NCBI RefSeq assembly: GCF_009827635.1
Contig: NZ_WTYW01000001.1
Span: 1,072,001-1,136,000 of the forward strand
Direction of reading: 5' to 3'
DNA length: 64,000 bases
Source: Parapontixanthobacter aurantiacus
GTDB lineage: Bacteria > Pseudomonadota > Alphaproteobacteria > Sphingomonadales > Sphingomonadaceae
Below are positions 1 through 9,312 of this stretch, piece after piece (positions within the stretch are counted from its first letter, which is position 1; every line of letters begins with the position of its first letter). The position numbers were made by a program, and so were the translations under genes. Below the pieces are notes generated by a model. The model was not told where the DNA came from, searched no databases, and worked only from the letters and a program-made list of their open reading frames with translations.

Positions 1-37
1 TCTCCGCGGCTTCGATGGTCATCCTGTAGCTAGGCGA
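1..37 (-). other. Left edge, possible start of a next gene
   Basis: Thirty-seven bases lie downstream of the ilvD stop on the minus strand. An ATG at 22-20 opens a frame reading M-T-I-E-A-A-E to the edge. It could be the first codons of a following gene, but no well-spaced ribosome binding site precedes it and the window ends too soon to judge. Confidence 0.15.
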
Positions 38-1759
38 TCAGATGTCGGCAAAGACATGCGTTTCGCTGGCAGCCCCGGGATGAGTAAGCGCACCCTTGGA
101 TGCCGGTCCGACATTCTGCGAGTATCTCCAGAGTGCACCGGACTGGTAATCGTTGCGTCGGGGTTGCCATTCGCCGCGGCGTCGGTCGAGTTCGGTTTGA
201 TCGATCTCGACATCGATAGACCCCTTCTCGGCATCAATGTGGATCATGTCGCCATCCTTGACGAGCGCGATCGGACCGCATTCTGCCGCCTCCGGACCCA
301 CATGACCGATGCAAAAGCCGCGCGTCGCCCCGGAAAAGCGTCCATCGGTGACCAAAGCGACCTTTTCGCCCATTCCCTGACCATACAAGGCAGCCGTTGT
401 CGAAAGCATCTCGCGCATGCCCGGCCCGCCCTTCGGGCCTTCATAGCGAATGACGATGACACTCCCCTCTTGGATATCGCGCCGTTCAACCGCATCGAAT
501 GCGTCCTCCTCGCATTCGAAGACGCGCGCAGGTCCGCTGAATTGCAGTCGTTCCATGCCCGCGACCTTGACGATCGCGCCATCAGGAGCGAGCGATCCTT
601 TTAAACCGACCACCCCGCCGGTCGGGCTGAGCGGCGAGCGAACGTCGTAAAAAACTTTCTGATCCGGGTTCCACGTAATCTCTTCGAGGTTCTCGCCGAG
701 GCTCTTTCCAGTCACGGTCAGGGGCTCTGGATCGAGAAAACCGCCGTCGAGAAGGGTTTTCATGGCCATGTAGACCCCGCCCGCCTCATGCATGTCCTTC
801 GCGACATATTGTCCACCAGGCTTCAGATCGGCGATGTAAGGCGTCGTTTTGAAGATCTCCGCGACATCGAAGAGATCGAACGCGATGCCGCACTCGCTCG
901 CCATCGCGGGAAGATGCAACGCCGCATTAGTCGAGCCTCCGGTTGCAGCCACGACCCGTGCGGCATTCTCGAACGCTTCACGAGTACAGATATCGCGCGG
1001 GCGCAGGATTCGAGCGAGCAGTTCCATCACCTGGCGCCCGGCGGCTGTCGCAATCTCCTCTCGTGATTTGTAAGGAGCAGGTGCCATATTGCTGTTCGGA
1101 AGAGATAATCCGATAGCTTCTCCTACACACGCCATCGTGTTCGCCGTAAACTGTCCGCCGCAGGCGCCGTGTCCGGGACAGGCCACTTTCTCAAGTGCGG
1201 TCAGGTCTTTCAGCGGGCAGCCTCCGGCGGCATATTGGCCTACCGCCTCGAACACATCGACGACAGTGACGTCTTTCTCGCGATAGGTTCCGGGAAGGAT
1301 CGACCCGCCATAGACGAAAATCGAAGGCACATTGAGCCGCAGCATCGCCATCATCATGCCGGGCAGGCTCTTGTCGCATCCGGCGAACCCGACAAGCGCG
1401 TCGTAGCAGTGGCCGCGCACCGACAATTCGATAGAGTCGGCTATGACTTCGCGGCTTACCAGCGAACTTTTCATCCCCTGATGACCCATGGCGATGCCGT
1501 CGGTGACCGTAATCGTGTTGAAACGCCGCGGTGTGCCCCCGCCCTCCTCAACGCCGCGTCGGCAGATATTCGCTTGTGCGTCGAGCGCTGTATTGCAAGG
1601 CGCGCTGTCGTTACCCGCCGACACAACGCCGACGAAAGGTCGGGCGATTTCTTCCTCGGACATCCCCATCGCGTAGTAATAGGACCTGTGCGGCGCACGC
1701 TCGGGACCGACCGAGACGTGGCGGCTCGGAAGGCGCGATTTGTCGAAATTCTGGGTCAT
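38..1759 (-). CDS. ilvD: Dihydroxy-acid dehydratase
   Basis: Cytosolic iron-sulfur enzyme of valine, leucine and isoleucine synthesis. It dehydrates 2,3-dihydroxy-isovalerate and 2,3-dihydroxy-3-methylvalerate to the 2-oxo acids. The 573-residue protein is full length for the IlvD/Edd family. The three cluster-binding cysteines are visible in SAPCN (about residue 55), GCDKSLPG (about 128) and GACGGQF (about 200). The C-terminal half carries the family motif [12 protein letters not shown] and [15 protein letters not shown]. It lies 58 bases downstream of the N-formylglutamate amidohydrolase-like gene on the same strand, so it may be co-transcribed or have its own promoter in that gap. The ATG at 1759 fits the family N-terminus. 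Identification is secure. Confidence 0.97.
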   Translation of the reverse strand: MTQNFDKSRLPSRHVSVGPERAPHRSYYYAMGMSEEEIARPFVGVVSAGNDSAPCNTALDAQANICRRGVEEGGGTPRRFNTITVTDGIAMGHQGMKSSLVSREVIADSIELSVRGHCYDALVGFAGCDKSLPGMMMAMLRLNVPSIFVYGGSILPGTYREKDVTVVDVFEAVGQYAAGGCPLKDLTALEKVACPGHGACGGQFTANTMACVGEAIGLSLPNSNMAPAPYKSREEIATAAGRQVMELLARILRPRDICTREAFENAARVVAATGGSTNAALHLPAMASECGIAFDLFDVAEIFKTTPYIADLKPGGQYVAKDMHEAGGVYMAMKTLLDGGFLDPEPLTVTGKSLGENLEEITWNPDQKVFYDVRSPLSPTGGVVGLKGSLAPDGAIVKVAGMERLQFSGPARVFECEEDAFDAVERRDIQEGSVIVIRYEGPKGGPGMREMLSTTAALYGQGMGEKVALVTDGRFSGATRGFCIGHVGPEAAECGPIALVKDGDMIHIDAEKGSIDVEIDQTELDRRRGEWQPRRNDYQSGALWRYSQNVGPASKGALTHPGAASETHVFADI

Positions 1760-1817
1760 CGGGCGGGTTTCGCCCGCCTCGCGGGTTTTATCAAGCGCAA
1801 GCGATGTTTGGCGGGTC

Positions 1818-2546
1818 TTAATTCGCCTTTAGCGCGGCCAGCGTCTGCCGGGCGACTTGCGCAATCCTGTCGGCCCATTCCGATTGTCCTTGAGCGGAAG
1901 TGACCAGATCCTGTCGTACCTCGATCGTCAGATACGGTATGCGACGCGTTTCTGCGTGACGATCCATCGTCGCATTGAACTGCTTGCCCGAGTAAGGCTC
2001 GTTGTCGCCAACCGTGAAACCCATGTTTTTAAAAAGACGAATGGCGTGCCGAGCGGCCCGGTCGTCATTATTGTAAAGCAACCCGACTTCCCAGGGGCGT
2101 TTCTCGCCCGATGTCTTCAGCCGGGGCGTGAAGCTGTGAAGAGCGAGGAAGAGCTCGGGCTCGGTATCCTCGATGAAATTTTCCAGGCCGGCGTGATAGG
2201 GACGATGAAACCGGGCAAGGCGATCTTCCAAACGCCCCGCGTCGTTTCCGGGAATGGCGATGCCGTCCGATGTTTTCGGCATTACTGCAGGATCGTCTTC
2301 CCTGCGATGTAGGTCGACGACTAGGCGGCTGACCTTGGCGACATGCACGGGAATATTATGATTGCCGGCAAGGCATTGCGACAGTTCCCTGACGCCGAGA
2401 TCGACGGCGACGTGCTGATCGAGGACATCGTCTCCGATCCCGAGCGCTAGATCGGGCGGCAAGCTGTTACCCGCATGATCGGCGCAGGCCGCGATCGGGG
2501 ACTGACTGTTGGGACCGAGCCTTTCGAATGTTTCCGACGTGGTCAC
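1818..2546 (-). CDS. N-formylglutamate amidohydrolase family protein
   Basis: A 242-residue member of the N-formylglutamate amidohydrolase (FGase) family, metal-dependent deformylases that in histidine degradation release glutamate from N-formylglutamate. Family signatures are [30 protein letters not shown] and [10 protein letters not shown], with His and Glu residues suitable as zinc ligands. There are no hut genes nearby, so the true substrate is unknown. I place the start at the GTG 2546-2544. It overlaps the ispE stop as GTGA and has GGGAG seven bases upstream, which is typical translational coupling. An in-frame ATG at 2573 would add nine residues but lies inside ispE without a good binding site. 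Confidence 0.85.
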   Translation of the reverse strand: MTTSETFERLGPNSQSPIAACADHAGNSLPPDLALGIGDDVLDQHVAVDLGVRELSQCLAGNHNIPVHVAKVSRLVVDLHRREDDPAVMPKTSDGIAIPGNDAGRLEDRLARFHRPYHAGLENFIEDTEPELFLALHSFTPRLKTSGEKRPWEVGLLYNNDDRAARHAIRLFKNMGFTVGDNEPYSGKQFNATMDRHAETRRIPYLTIEVRQDLVTSAQGQSEWADRIAQVARQTLAALKAN

Positions 2547-3361
2547 CGCAATGCTCCCGAAATTTGCCACCATTCCGGACGCCTGCGCTTGATAAAATCC
2601 GCCGCCTCGTCTCGTTCGCCAATCTTTCGATACAGCGCGAAGCAGGTCGCGCCGGATCCGGAAAGCCGGTGCAGGAAAGGTTTCGTTTCGCTTAGCAGCC
2701 TCAGGGTTTCGACGACGGGTTCGACGCCAAGCCGTTCCGTTGCAATGCGCTCGAAGCTGTTGCCGTTGCGTCCGGCTATTTCGCTGGTCGACTTGCCAAT
2801 GAGAGGACCGTCATCGGTCCCGTCCCATGCGCCATACGCTTTGACGGTCGACATCGGTACGCCGGGATTGACGAGCAACACCGCGGTGCCGACCATATCG
2901 TCCTCGACTGGCTCAATCTGCGTCCCCGTTCCCTTGCCGAGGCTGGATGAGCTGTCGACGCAGGCAGGCACGTCCGCTCCGAGCCGCGCCGCCCGTGCGC
3001 GCCAGTCGTCCGGAAGCCCGTAAGCATCGCGTACCATGCGAAAGATCGCTCCGGCATCGGCGCTACCCCCACCGAGCCCCGCCGCAACCGGCAGGTTCTT
3101 CTCGAGCGTTACCGCCAGTCCGTCAGGACGCGGCAGAGCCGAAAGCGCTTTCGCCACCAGATTGTCGAACGGGTTGTCGAGTTCCCGAGCGAACGCGCCG
3201 AGCGTAGTGACGGCATCCTGCTCTGCCGTTCGGGCGGTCAGGACATCTCCCTTATCGACGAACGCGAATAGCGTTTCGATGTCGTGATAGCCGTCTTCCC
3301 GGCGGGCACGGATATGCAGCGCCAGATTGATCTTGGCAAAGGCGGTTTCGCGAAGCCTCAT
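2543..3361 (-). CDS. ispE: 4-diphosphocytidyl-2-C-methyl-D-erythritol kinase
   Basis: Fourth step of the MEP pathway: phosphorylates the 2-hydroxyl of CDP-methylerythritol using ATP, on the way to isoprenoids (quinone side chain, carotenoids, undecaprenyl carrier). The 272-residue GHMP kinase has the N-terminal lysine motif FAKINLALHI, the glycine-rich ATP loop PVAAGLGGGSADAGA near residue 100, and the C-terminal motif LSGSGATCFAL. It begins 24 bases after the ETF-ubiquinone oxidoreductase stop and its own stop overlaps the start of the FGase-like gene, so these genes probably share one transcript. Functional coupling to those neighbours is not obvious. Identification is secure. Confidence 0.95.
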   Translation of the reverse strand: MRLRETAFAKINLALHIRARREDGYHDIETLFAFVDKGDVLTARTAEQDAVTTLGAFARELDNPFDNLVAKALSALPRPDGLAVTLEKNLPVAAGLGGGSADAGAIFRMVRDAYGLPDDWRARAARLGADVPACVDSSSSLGKGTGTQIEPVEDDMVGTAVLLVNPGVPMSTVKAYGAWDGTDDGPLIGKSTSEIAGRNGNSFERIATERLGVEPVVETLRLLSETKPFLHRLSGSGATCFALYRKIGERDEAADFIKRRRPEWWQISGALR

Positions 3362-3385
3362 GATGAGCGCGGTGTCGGCGCTGCG

Positions 3386-5032
3386 TCACATGTTCGGATA
3401 ATTCGGTCCGCCCCCGCCCTCGGGCGTGGTCCACTCGATGTTCTGGTTCGGATCCTTGATGTCGCACGTCTTGCAGTGAACGCAATTCTGGGAATTGATG
3501 ACGAATTCCGGCTTCCCTTCCTCAACGCCCACCCATTCGTAGACACCGGCGGGGCAGTAACGCGTCGACGGCCCGCCATAGACCTCCAGTTCGCTGGCGC
3601 GCTGAAGACCCATGTCCTCGACCTTCAGGTGATTGCGCTGGTCTTCTGCATGATTGGTGTAGCTATAGGATACCGACGTCAGGCGATCGAAACTGATCTC
3701 GTTGTCCGGCTTGGGGTAATCGATCGGCTTGTAAAGGTCGGCGCGTTGCAGCATCTCGTAATCGGGTTCGTGCTTCATCGCGATCGGCAGGCCGATCTTC
3801 AATTGTCGCATCCACATATCCACGCCGGCGATAACGGTGCCGAGATCGCCGCCAAATTTCGCGACGGCGGGCTGCGCATTCTGGACTTTCTTTAGCTCGG
3901 TCGCGATCCAGCTATTGCGCAGATTGCTGTCGTAATCGGCCAGTTCGGTCTTTTCCTGTCCGGCAGCAATTGCCGCAGCAGCGCTTTCCGCGGCCAGCAT
4001 GCCGCTCTTGATGGCGGTATGGCTACCCTTGATCCGCGGTACGTTCACGAAACCGGCGGCACAGCCGATCAGGGCACCGCCCGGAAAGGCGAGTTTCGGG
4101 ACCGATTGCCAGCCGCCTTCATTAATCGCGCGCGCGCCATAGGCGACCCGCTTGCCGCCCTCGAGATATTCGCGAATGGCCGGATGCTGCTTCCACCGCT
4201 GGAACTCTTGAAACGGCGAGACATACGGGTTCTTGTAGTCGAGCGCGGTCACGAATCCGAGCGCGACTTGGCCGTTGGACTGGTGGTACATGAAGCCACC
4301 GCCCCACGTATCGCTTTCGGAAAGGGGCCAACCCTGCGTGTGCAAGACGCGGCCCGGAACGTGCTTCTCTGGGTCAATGTCCCACAGCTCTTTGACCCCG
4401 AGACCATAGACCTGCGGTTGGCAGTCCGCCTCGAGATCAAAGCGAGCCTTCATCTTCTTGGTCAGATTGCCCCGAGCCCCTTCGGCAAAGAAGGTATACT
4501 TCGCGAGAATTTCCATGCCCGGTTGATAATCGGCCTTATGCGACCCGTCGGCGGCTACGCCCATGTCTTGTGTAACGACACCGGCTACCGCACCGTTTTC
4601 GTCGAACAATACTTCAGAGGCGGGAAAGCCGGGGAACACCATCACCCCCAGCGCCTCTGCCTGTTCAGCCATCCAGCGCGACAGATTGCCGAGCGAACCT
4701 GTGTAGCATCCCTTGTTCGACATGAAGGGCGGCATCGCGAGATGGGGGATGTTGGTCTTTCCGCGAGCGGAAAGTATCCAGTGCCAGTTATCCGTCACCG
4801 GCGTCTCGGCCATGGGGCAATCCATTTCGCGCCACTCGGGCAACAGTTCGTCAAGCGCGATCGGATCGACTACCGCTCCGGATAGAATGTGCGCGCCGAT
4901 CTCCGAACCTTTTTCGAGAACGACAACTTCCAGTTCATCGTTGATCTGCTTCAGCCTTATCGCGGCGGCAAGTCCAGCGACGCCTCCGCCGATAATGACT
5001 ACGTCGCAAGGCATCGATTCACGTTCGGTCAT
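3386..5032 (-). CDS. Electron transfer flavoprotein-ubiquinone oxidoreductase
   Basis: Membrane-associated flavoprotein that takes electrons from ETF (fed by acyl-CoA and other flavin dehydrogenases) and passes them to ubiquinone. At 548 residues it is full length. The N-terminus has the FAD motif VIIGGGVAGLAAAIRL (about residues 11-26). The C-terminus carries the [4Fe-4S] ligands: a cysteine in RYCPAGVYEW and three in NCVHCKTCDIKDP. The ETF subunits EtfA and EtfB are not in the window. The gene leads the minus-strand group etf-qo, ispE, FGase-like, ilvD and probably uses a promoter in the 93-base divergent gap 5033-5125. Identification is firm. Confidence 0.96.
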   Translation of the reverse strand: MTERESMPCDVVIIGGGVAGLAAAIRLKQINDELEVVVLEKGSEIGAHILSGAVVDPIALDELLPEWREMDCPMAETPVTDNWHWILSARGKTNIPHLAMPPFMSNKGCYTGSLGNLSRWMAEQAEALGVMVFPGFPASEVLFDENGAVAGVVTQDMGVAADGSHKADYQPGMEILAKYTFFAEGARGNLTKKMKARFDLEADCQPQVYGLGVKELWDIDPEKHVPGRVLHTQGWPLSESDTWGGGFMYHQSNGQVALGFVTALDYKNPYVSPFQEFQRWKQHPAIREYLEGGKRVAYGARAINEGGWQSVPKLAFPGGALIGCAAGFVNVPRIKGSHTAIKSGMLAAESAAAAIAAGQEKTELADYDSNLRNSWIATELKKVQNAQPAVAKFGGDLGTVIAGVDMWMRQLKIGLPIAMKHEPDYEMLQRADLYKPIDYPKPDNEISFDRLTSVSYSYTNHAEDQRNHLKVEDMGLQRASELEVYGGPSTRYCPAGVYEWVGVEEGKPEFVINSQNCVHCKTCDIKDPNQNIEWTTPEGGGGPNYPNM

Positions 5033-5125
5033 GGTTCTTCGCTTCTTTCGTTTTACTGGTCCGATAACGCCTTGATTGCTGACGCTTGAGAGGTCAAGAC
5101 TGGCCCCGCCCCGGTTACTTTCGAA

Positions 5126-5896
5126 ATGGCCATGGAAACCCGCAAGACAACCCCTTCAGACGCCGTTTCGGGCTTTTACGATTGGTGGGAGTCCGCCGGC
5201 GTCGATTGCCTGTTCGAGAGCGAGGCCATCAACTGGCTGGCAGAAGAGAGCGACGAAGCGCCCATACCATCGCGACAGGGATCGCAACCCGTCGAGCCTG
5301 CCCGTCGCCCCGAACCGAAGAATGCGGAGACGAAGCCACGCGAAGCGGAAGAACTTGTCGCTTCGGCACCCGGCGATCTCGAGGCTTTTCAATCTTGGTG
5401 GATGCAGGCGGGTTTCACAGAGACGAACCCGAACAGCTCATCGATCGCCCCAGTAGGAGCGAAATCGGCAAGGACACTGTTCCTCTTTCCCCAACCCTTC
5501 GAAGGTGACCGAAAACAACTCGTCGACGGCCCGGCTTCGAATTTTCTCGAGGCCTTCCGCAACGCGCTCAATCTGGAAAGCGAGGCTGTCTATCTTGCCA
5601 GCGTAATGCCCAGACATGGTCCTTTCCCGGACTGGATCGCGGCGAGAGACACAGGTCTCTTTGCCCTCGCGCGACATCATATTGCGCTTGTCGAACCCGA
5701 ACGGGTCGTGCTGTTCGGCCGCTCGATACTCCCCTTCCTCGCGAACGAGCGAGCCGGCCACAGTACCGATCTGGATATTCGCGGCGCGAAAATACCACTT
5801 TTCGCCGCTCCCGCACTTGGCGAACTGGCCCGTTCCGCGCAACGACGGCAAAGGTTCTGGTCTCGATGGCTCGATTGGACGGCAACGAACGAATGA
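5126..5896 (+). CDS. Uracil-DNA glycosylase-fold protein lacking catalytic motifs
   Basis: A 256-residue protein resembling family 4/5 uracil-DNA glycosylases in its second half. FLFPQPFEGDRKQLVDGPAS (residues 119-138) sits where active enzymes have the GEAPG...GxPFVGxAG motif, and PERVVLFGRSIL (191-202) matches the usual 'P+vvl.lG..a' strand. The catalytic acidic residues of motif 1 are missing. Only one cysteine (C28) is present, so the [4Fe-4S] cluster of family 4 cannot form. The N-terminal half contains a repeated element, FYDWWESAGVD (17-27) and FQSWWMQAGFT (88-98), joined by a Pro/Glu-rich linker. The stop overlaps the next gene's ATG (ATGA), so the two are coupled. Function is unknown: possibly an inactive nucleic-acid-binding relative. 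Confidence 0.7.
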   Translation: MAMETRKTTPSDAVSGFYDWWESAGVDCLFESEAINWLAEESDEAPIPSRQGSQPVEPARRPEPKNAETKPREAEELVASAPGDLEAFQSWWMQAGFTETNPNSSSIAPVGAKSARTLFLFPQPFEGDRKQLVDGPASNFLEAFRNALNLESEAVYLASVMPRHGPFPDWIAARDTGLFALARHHIALVEPERVVLFGRSILPFLANERAGHSTDLDIRGAKIPLFAAPALGELARSAQRRQRFWSRWLDWTATNE

Positions 5897-7611
5897 CACT
5901 TCTTACTCGAACGATATTCGCTCTCGGCATGGCAAGCGCCCTGATGCTGGGGGAGCCTGTCGCGGCACAACAAATAGATTATCGACCCCCCGGTCTCTCG
6001 GACTTGCCGGAGCGCGTTCTTTCTCGCGAGGAAACCGCATTCTACGCGAATGCCTTCGACGCACTGAACCGTCAGGATTGGGTGAGTGTGCGGACCGCGA
6101 TCGACAACGATCCCTTCGGAGCGCTGCGCGGGACATTGGCAGCAGAATACTTCCTGCACCCCAATAGTCCGCGCATTTCCATCGAAGAGATCGAGGCGTG
6201 GCTACAGCGCTATCCTACCCACCCTCAGGCCGAACGCATGATCGGGCTCGGTATCAAGCGGGGCCTTGTCGAGGCGCCGATTTTGCCCCGCAAGGTCGCG
6301 ACAGCCCGCGAACCTTCCATTCCCAAAAGGGTCCTGCCCCGCTCGGTCGAAGACGGCACGATGCCTGCAGAGATCGGCGAGGCGATCCTGTCGGCAATTC
6401 GCAATGACGATCCCGATAGCGCACGCATGCTGCTCGACGGCATCGACGCTTCGCTCAGTCCGGCATCGCGAACCGAATGGCGGCAAAGGGTCGCTTGGAG
6501 CTACTACATCGAGAACCGCGACACCGCGGCGCTGGCGATGGCAAGGACGGCGCGGGGCGGCACCGGCCCGTGGCTTGCCGAGGGGGCATGGGTCGAAGGT
6601 CTGGCGGCCTGGCGCCTCGACGACTGTCCCGATGCAGCCGATGCCTTTACGCGCGCGAGCGAACAGGCGGACAATGTGGAGCTCCGCTCTGCCGCGCAAT
6701 ATTGGGCGGCGCGCGCGTTCACGAAATGTCGTCAGCCCGCGCTCGCCCGGCAGATGCTCGAACGCGCTAGCAGGAGCGACGAGACCCTTTACGGGATGCT
6801 GGCAACCGAGCAGCTCGGCATAACCCGCCCCGATCGCTTTCGCGTGGCGGCGTTCGATCGCGAAGACTGGCGAAAGTTGCGCAACGATCCGATCGTCCGG
6901 AACGCCATCGGTCTTGCGGAGATCAATGAACTCGAACTCGCGGACGAGACCCTGCTGCATGCGTTGCAGACGGGCGATGCAGAGAGCTTCGCGTCAAAGG
7001 CTCGGCTCGCCAAGACGTTGGGGCTGACGTCGGCACAAAAATGGAGCGGTTACAATACCCCCCGCGGAGCGCAGCCGATCCCGGCTATGCGCTATCCCAG
7101 CACTGCCGCAACTCCCGTTCGAGGATGGACGGTCGATCCGGCGCTCGCCTTTGCGCATTCTCTTCAGGAAAGCGATTTCAGACCGCGCGTCGTAAGCCCC
7201 GCGAACGCTATTGGCCTGATGCAGATACGCCCCATCGCGGCGCGGGAATACGCGGCGTCCATCCAGATGAATGCTTCGACAGTCGACCTCAAGGACGAGG
7301 CAACAAATATCGCATTCGGTCAGCGAGCTTTGCGAGCTTTGTCGCAGTCCGAAACGACGAACGGCCACCTTCCGAAAGTGATGGCTGCGTACAATGCCGG
7401 TCCCACACCAGTGGCCCGCTGGAACAGCGAGATACGCGCTTTTGACGATCCTCTTCTTTACATGGAATCGATACCCTACTGGGAGACGCGCGGCTATGTC
7501 GCTATCGTAATGCGAAACTACTGGATCTATCTTCGTCAGGGAGCCGAGCCAGCCCCGAGCCGGGAAGCGCTTGCCCAGAACGCATGGCCCGAATTTCCGA
7601 CGAAGAACTGA
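5893..7611 (+). CDS. Soluble lytic murein transglycosylase
   Basis: Periplasmic peptidoglycan-cleaving enzyme that forms 1,6-anhydro-muropeptides during wall remodelling. From the ATG at 5893 it has 572 residues, starting with a signal peptide (MTLLTRTIFALGMASALMLG, cleaved near AAQQ). A long alpha-helical superhelix region precedes the C-terminal SLT domain. The catalytic glutamate lies in HSLQESDFRPRVVSPANAIG, followed by GLMQIRPIAA and MAAYNAGPTP, the standard SLT motifs. I chose 5893 because it overlaps the upstream stop by four bases and begins directly with the signal peptide. A start at 5866 would put nine charged residues in front. moaB begins one base after its stop. Confidence 0.93.
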   Translation: MTLLTRTIFALGMASALMLGEPVAAQQIDYRPPGLSDLPERVLSREETAFYANAFDALNRQDWVSVRTAIDNDPFGALRGTLAAEYFLHPNSPRISIEEIEAWLQRYPTHPQAERMIGLGIKRGLVEAPILPRKVATAREPSIPKRVLPRSVEDGTMPAEIGEAILSAIRNDDPDSARMLLDGIDASLSPASRTEWRQRVAWSYYIENRDTAALAMARTARGGTGPWLAEGAWVEGLAAWRLDDCPDAADAFTRASEQADNVELRSAAQYWAARAFTKCRQPALARQMLERASRSDETLYGMLATEQLGITRPDRFRVAAFDREDWRKLRNDPIVRNAIGLAEINELELADETLLHALQTGDAESFASKARLAKTLGLTSAQKWSGYNTPRGAQPIPAMRYPSTAATPVRGWTVDPALAFAHSLQESDFRPRVVSPANAIGLMQIRPIAAREYAASIQMNASTVDLKDEATNIAFGQRALRALSQSETTNGHLPKVMAAYNAGPTPVARWNSEIRAFDDPLLYMESIPYWETRGYVAIVMRNYWIYLRQGAEPAPSREALAQNAWPEFPTKN

Positions 7612-7612
7612 T

Positions 7613-8137
7613 ATGCCGATCGATGAAACGCGGCCATTCAAGCCGCTTAACCTCGCTCTTCTAACGGTGTCCGACACGCGCAGCTCGGCAGACGACACCT
7701 CGGGCGACATACTGCGCGATTTGTCGCAAGGTGCGGGCCATCGCATTGCTGCTCGAAGTATCGAAAAGGACGACGTCGGAACGATCGTCAATCGATTGAG
7801 AAGCTGGATCGATGATCCGAACGTCGATGCAGTCCTGATTACGGGCGGAACGGGATTGACAGGCCGCGACGTTACGCCGGAAGCGCTCGATCGTGTAAAA
7901 TCGAAGGACATCCCCGGGTTTGGCGAATTGTTCCGGATGTTGAGTTACGAAACTATCGGCACAAGCACGATCCAGAGCCGGGCCTGTGCAGTCCTTGCCG
8001 ACACGACCTACATCTTCGCGATGCCCGGTTCGAACGGGGCTGTCAAAGACGCTTGGAACAACATCCTGGCAACCCAGTTGGACAGCCGCTATCGCCCCTG
8101 CAATTTCGTCGAGCTGATGCCCCGGTTGAAGGAATAA
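7613..8137 (+). CDS. moaB: Molybdenum cofactor biosynthesis protein B
   Basis: MoaB/MogA-like protein of molybdopterin synthesis, which adenylates molybdopterin before metal insertion. The 174 residues carry the family motifs TVSDTRSSADDTSGDIL near the N-terminus, ITGGTGLTGRDVTPEAL in the middle and MPGSNGAVKDAW near the C-terminus. The ATG at 7613 is separated by one base from the transglycosylase stop, so the two are almost certainly co-translated. A longer reading from 7571 would lie inside the upstream gene. No other molybdenum cofactor genes are present in the window, so moaB is separated from the rest of its pathway. Confidence 0.94.
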   Translation: MPIDETRPFKPLNLALLTVSDTRSSADDTSGDILRDLSQGAGHRIAARSIEKDDVGTIVNRLRSWIDDPNVDAVLITGGTGLTGRDVTPEALDRVKSKDIPGFGELFRMLSYETIGTSTIQSRACAVLADTTYIFAMPGSNGAVKDAWNNILATQLDSRYRPCNFVELMPRLKE

Positions 8138-8159
8138 CTGCCTTTACGACAACCTATAT

Positions 8160-8174
8160 GTTCTCTAATTGTTC
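8160..8174 (+). promoter_or_regulatory. Candidate LexA (SOS) box
   Basis: GTTC at 8160-8163 and GTTC at 8171-8174 are separated by exactly seven bases. This is the alphaproteobacterial LexA operator, the direct repeat GTTC-N7-GTTC. It lies in the short gap after moaB, just upstream of the radical SAM gene, where a LexA-controlled promoter would be expected. No -10/-35 pair is clear. Confidence 0.6.
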
Positions 8175-8178
8175 TGCA

Positions 8179-9264
8179 ATGTCGGACGCAGGACGAACAA
8201 TTTTGAAGGGCCGCGGGGCTTCCTCTTCCGCACAATCCTTGCGGTTTCACGGCATTGAACGGGAATGCGACGGTGACTGGCGCGATTACATGGAGAAGCT
8301 GGAAGGTCCTCCGGTCAAACTTCGTACTCACGTCGTCGAAGAACATCCAAAAAGCATTCTCACGTTCAACACGTCGCCCGACATCGGCTTCGATCGCTCG
8401 ATCAACGCGTATCGAGGTTGCGAGCATGGATGCATTTACTGCTTTGCCCGTCCGACGCACGCCTATCACGACCTGTCGCCCGGCCTCGATTTCGAGACGC
8501 GTCTGTTTGCGAAGCCACAGGCGGCGGCCTTGCTTCGACAAACGTTCGCCAAGTCCGGTTACAAGCCGAAACCTATCGCGATGGGAACGAATACCGATCC
8601 ATACCAGCCGATCGAAAAGCGCTATCGGATCACAAGGGAAATCCTCGAACTTTGTCTGGAAGTCGGGCACCCGGTCACTATTACGACCAAATCCGACCGC
8701 GTGCTGGCGGACATCGAACTCCTGAAAAAAATGGCAAAGCGCGATCTGGTAGCGGTCGCTCTCTCAGTGACTTCGCTGGACGCAAATCTTTCCGGCAAGC
8801 TGGAGCCACGCGCCGCCTCTCCGGCAAAACGCATGGCGGCGATAAGTAGACTATCCGAAGCGGGCATCCCGGTGCATTGTTCCATTTCACCCGTTATCCC
8901 CGCCATTACCGATAAGTTTCTCGAAGAAATCGTAGAGCGTGCCAGCGAGTGCGGTGCCTGGTCTGTAGGCTGGATCATGCTGCGCCTGACGAACGAGGTG
9001 GCGCCGCTCTTTCGCGAATGGCTCGAAGTGCACTTTCCCGATCGGGCTCAGAAAGTGATGAACATCGTTCGCGACATGCGGGGTGGCCGCGACAACGAAC
9101 CTAACTTTCATGCGCGGTTCAATCCGAAGGGCGTTTGGGCGGACCTCTTTCGCGCGCGCTTCCGCGCAGCATGCCGACGGTCGGGCCTTGAAAAACGCAA
9201 GATCGCATTGAGTTGTGACAGTTTCACAGCACCCCGCCTCGATGGCCAGATACAACTCCTTTAA
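8179..9264 (+). CDS. PA0069-type radical SAM protein, spore photoproduct lyase-like
   Basis: A radical SAM enzyme of the PA0069/spore-photoproduct-lyase-like group. The [4Fe-4S]/SAM motif is CEHGCIYC (Cx3Cx2C), followed by ARPTHAYHDLSPGLDFE, IAMGTNTDPYQPIEKRYRIT and TKSDRVLADIELL, all typical of this group. Its reaction is not established; a role in DNA or nucleotide damage repair is inferred from relatedness and from the SOS box at 8160-8174. The start is uncertain. ATG 8158 overlaps the SOS box and ATG 8179 has no ribosome binding site. A TTG at 8203 has AGGACG about nine bases upstream and would begin at the conserved KGRGA motif. I list 8179; 8203 is equally plausible. Confidence 0.85.
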   Translation: MSDAGRTILKGRGASSSAQSLRFHGIERECDGDWRDYMEKLEGPPVKLRTHVVEEHPKSILTFNTSPDIGFDRSINAYRGCEHGCIYCFARPTHAYHDLSPGLDFETRLFAKPQAAALLRQTFAKSGYKPKPIAMGTNTDPYQPIEKRYRITREILELCLEVGHPVTITTKSDRVLADIELLKKMAKRDLVAVALSVTSLDANLSGKLEPRAASPAKRMAAISRLSEAGIPVHCSISPVIPAITDKFLEEIVERASECGAWSVGWIMLRLTNEVAPLFREWLEVHFPDRAQKVMNIVRDMRGGRDNEPNFHARFNPKGVWADLFRARFRAACRRSGLEKRKIALSCDSFTAPRLDGQIQLL

Positions 9265-9312
9265 TTCGAAGCGTAACGCGAAATTAACCGAGTTTCAGCA
9301 AAGTAATATTTG

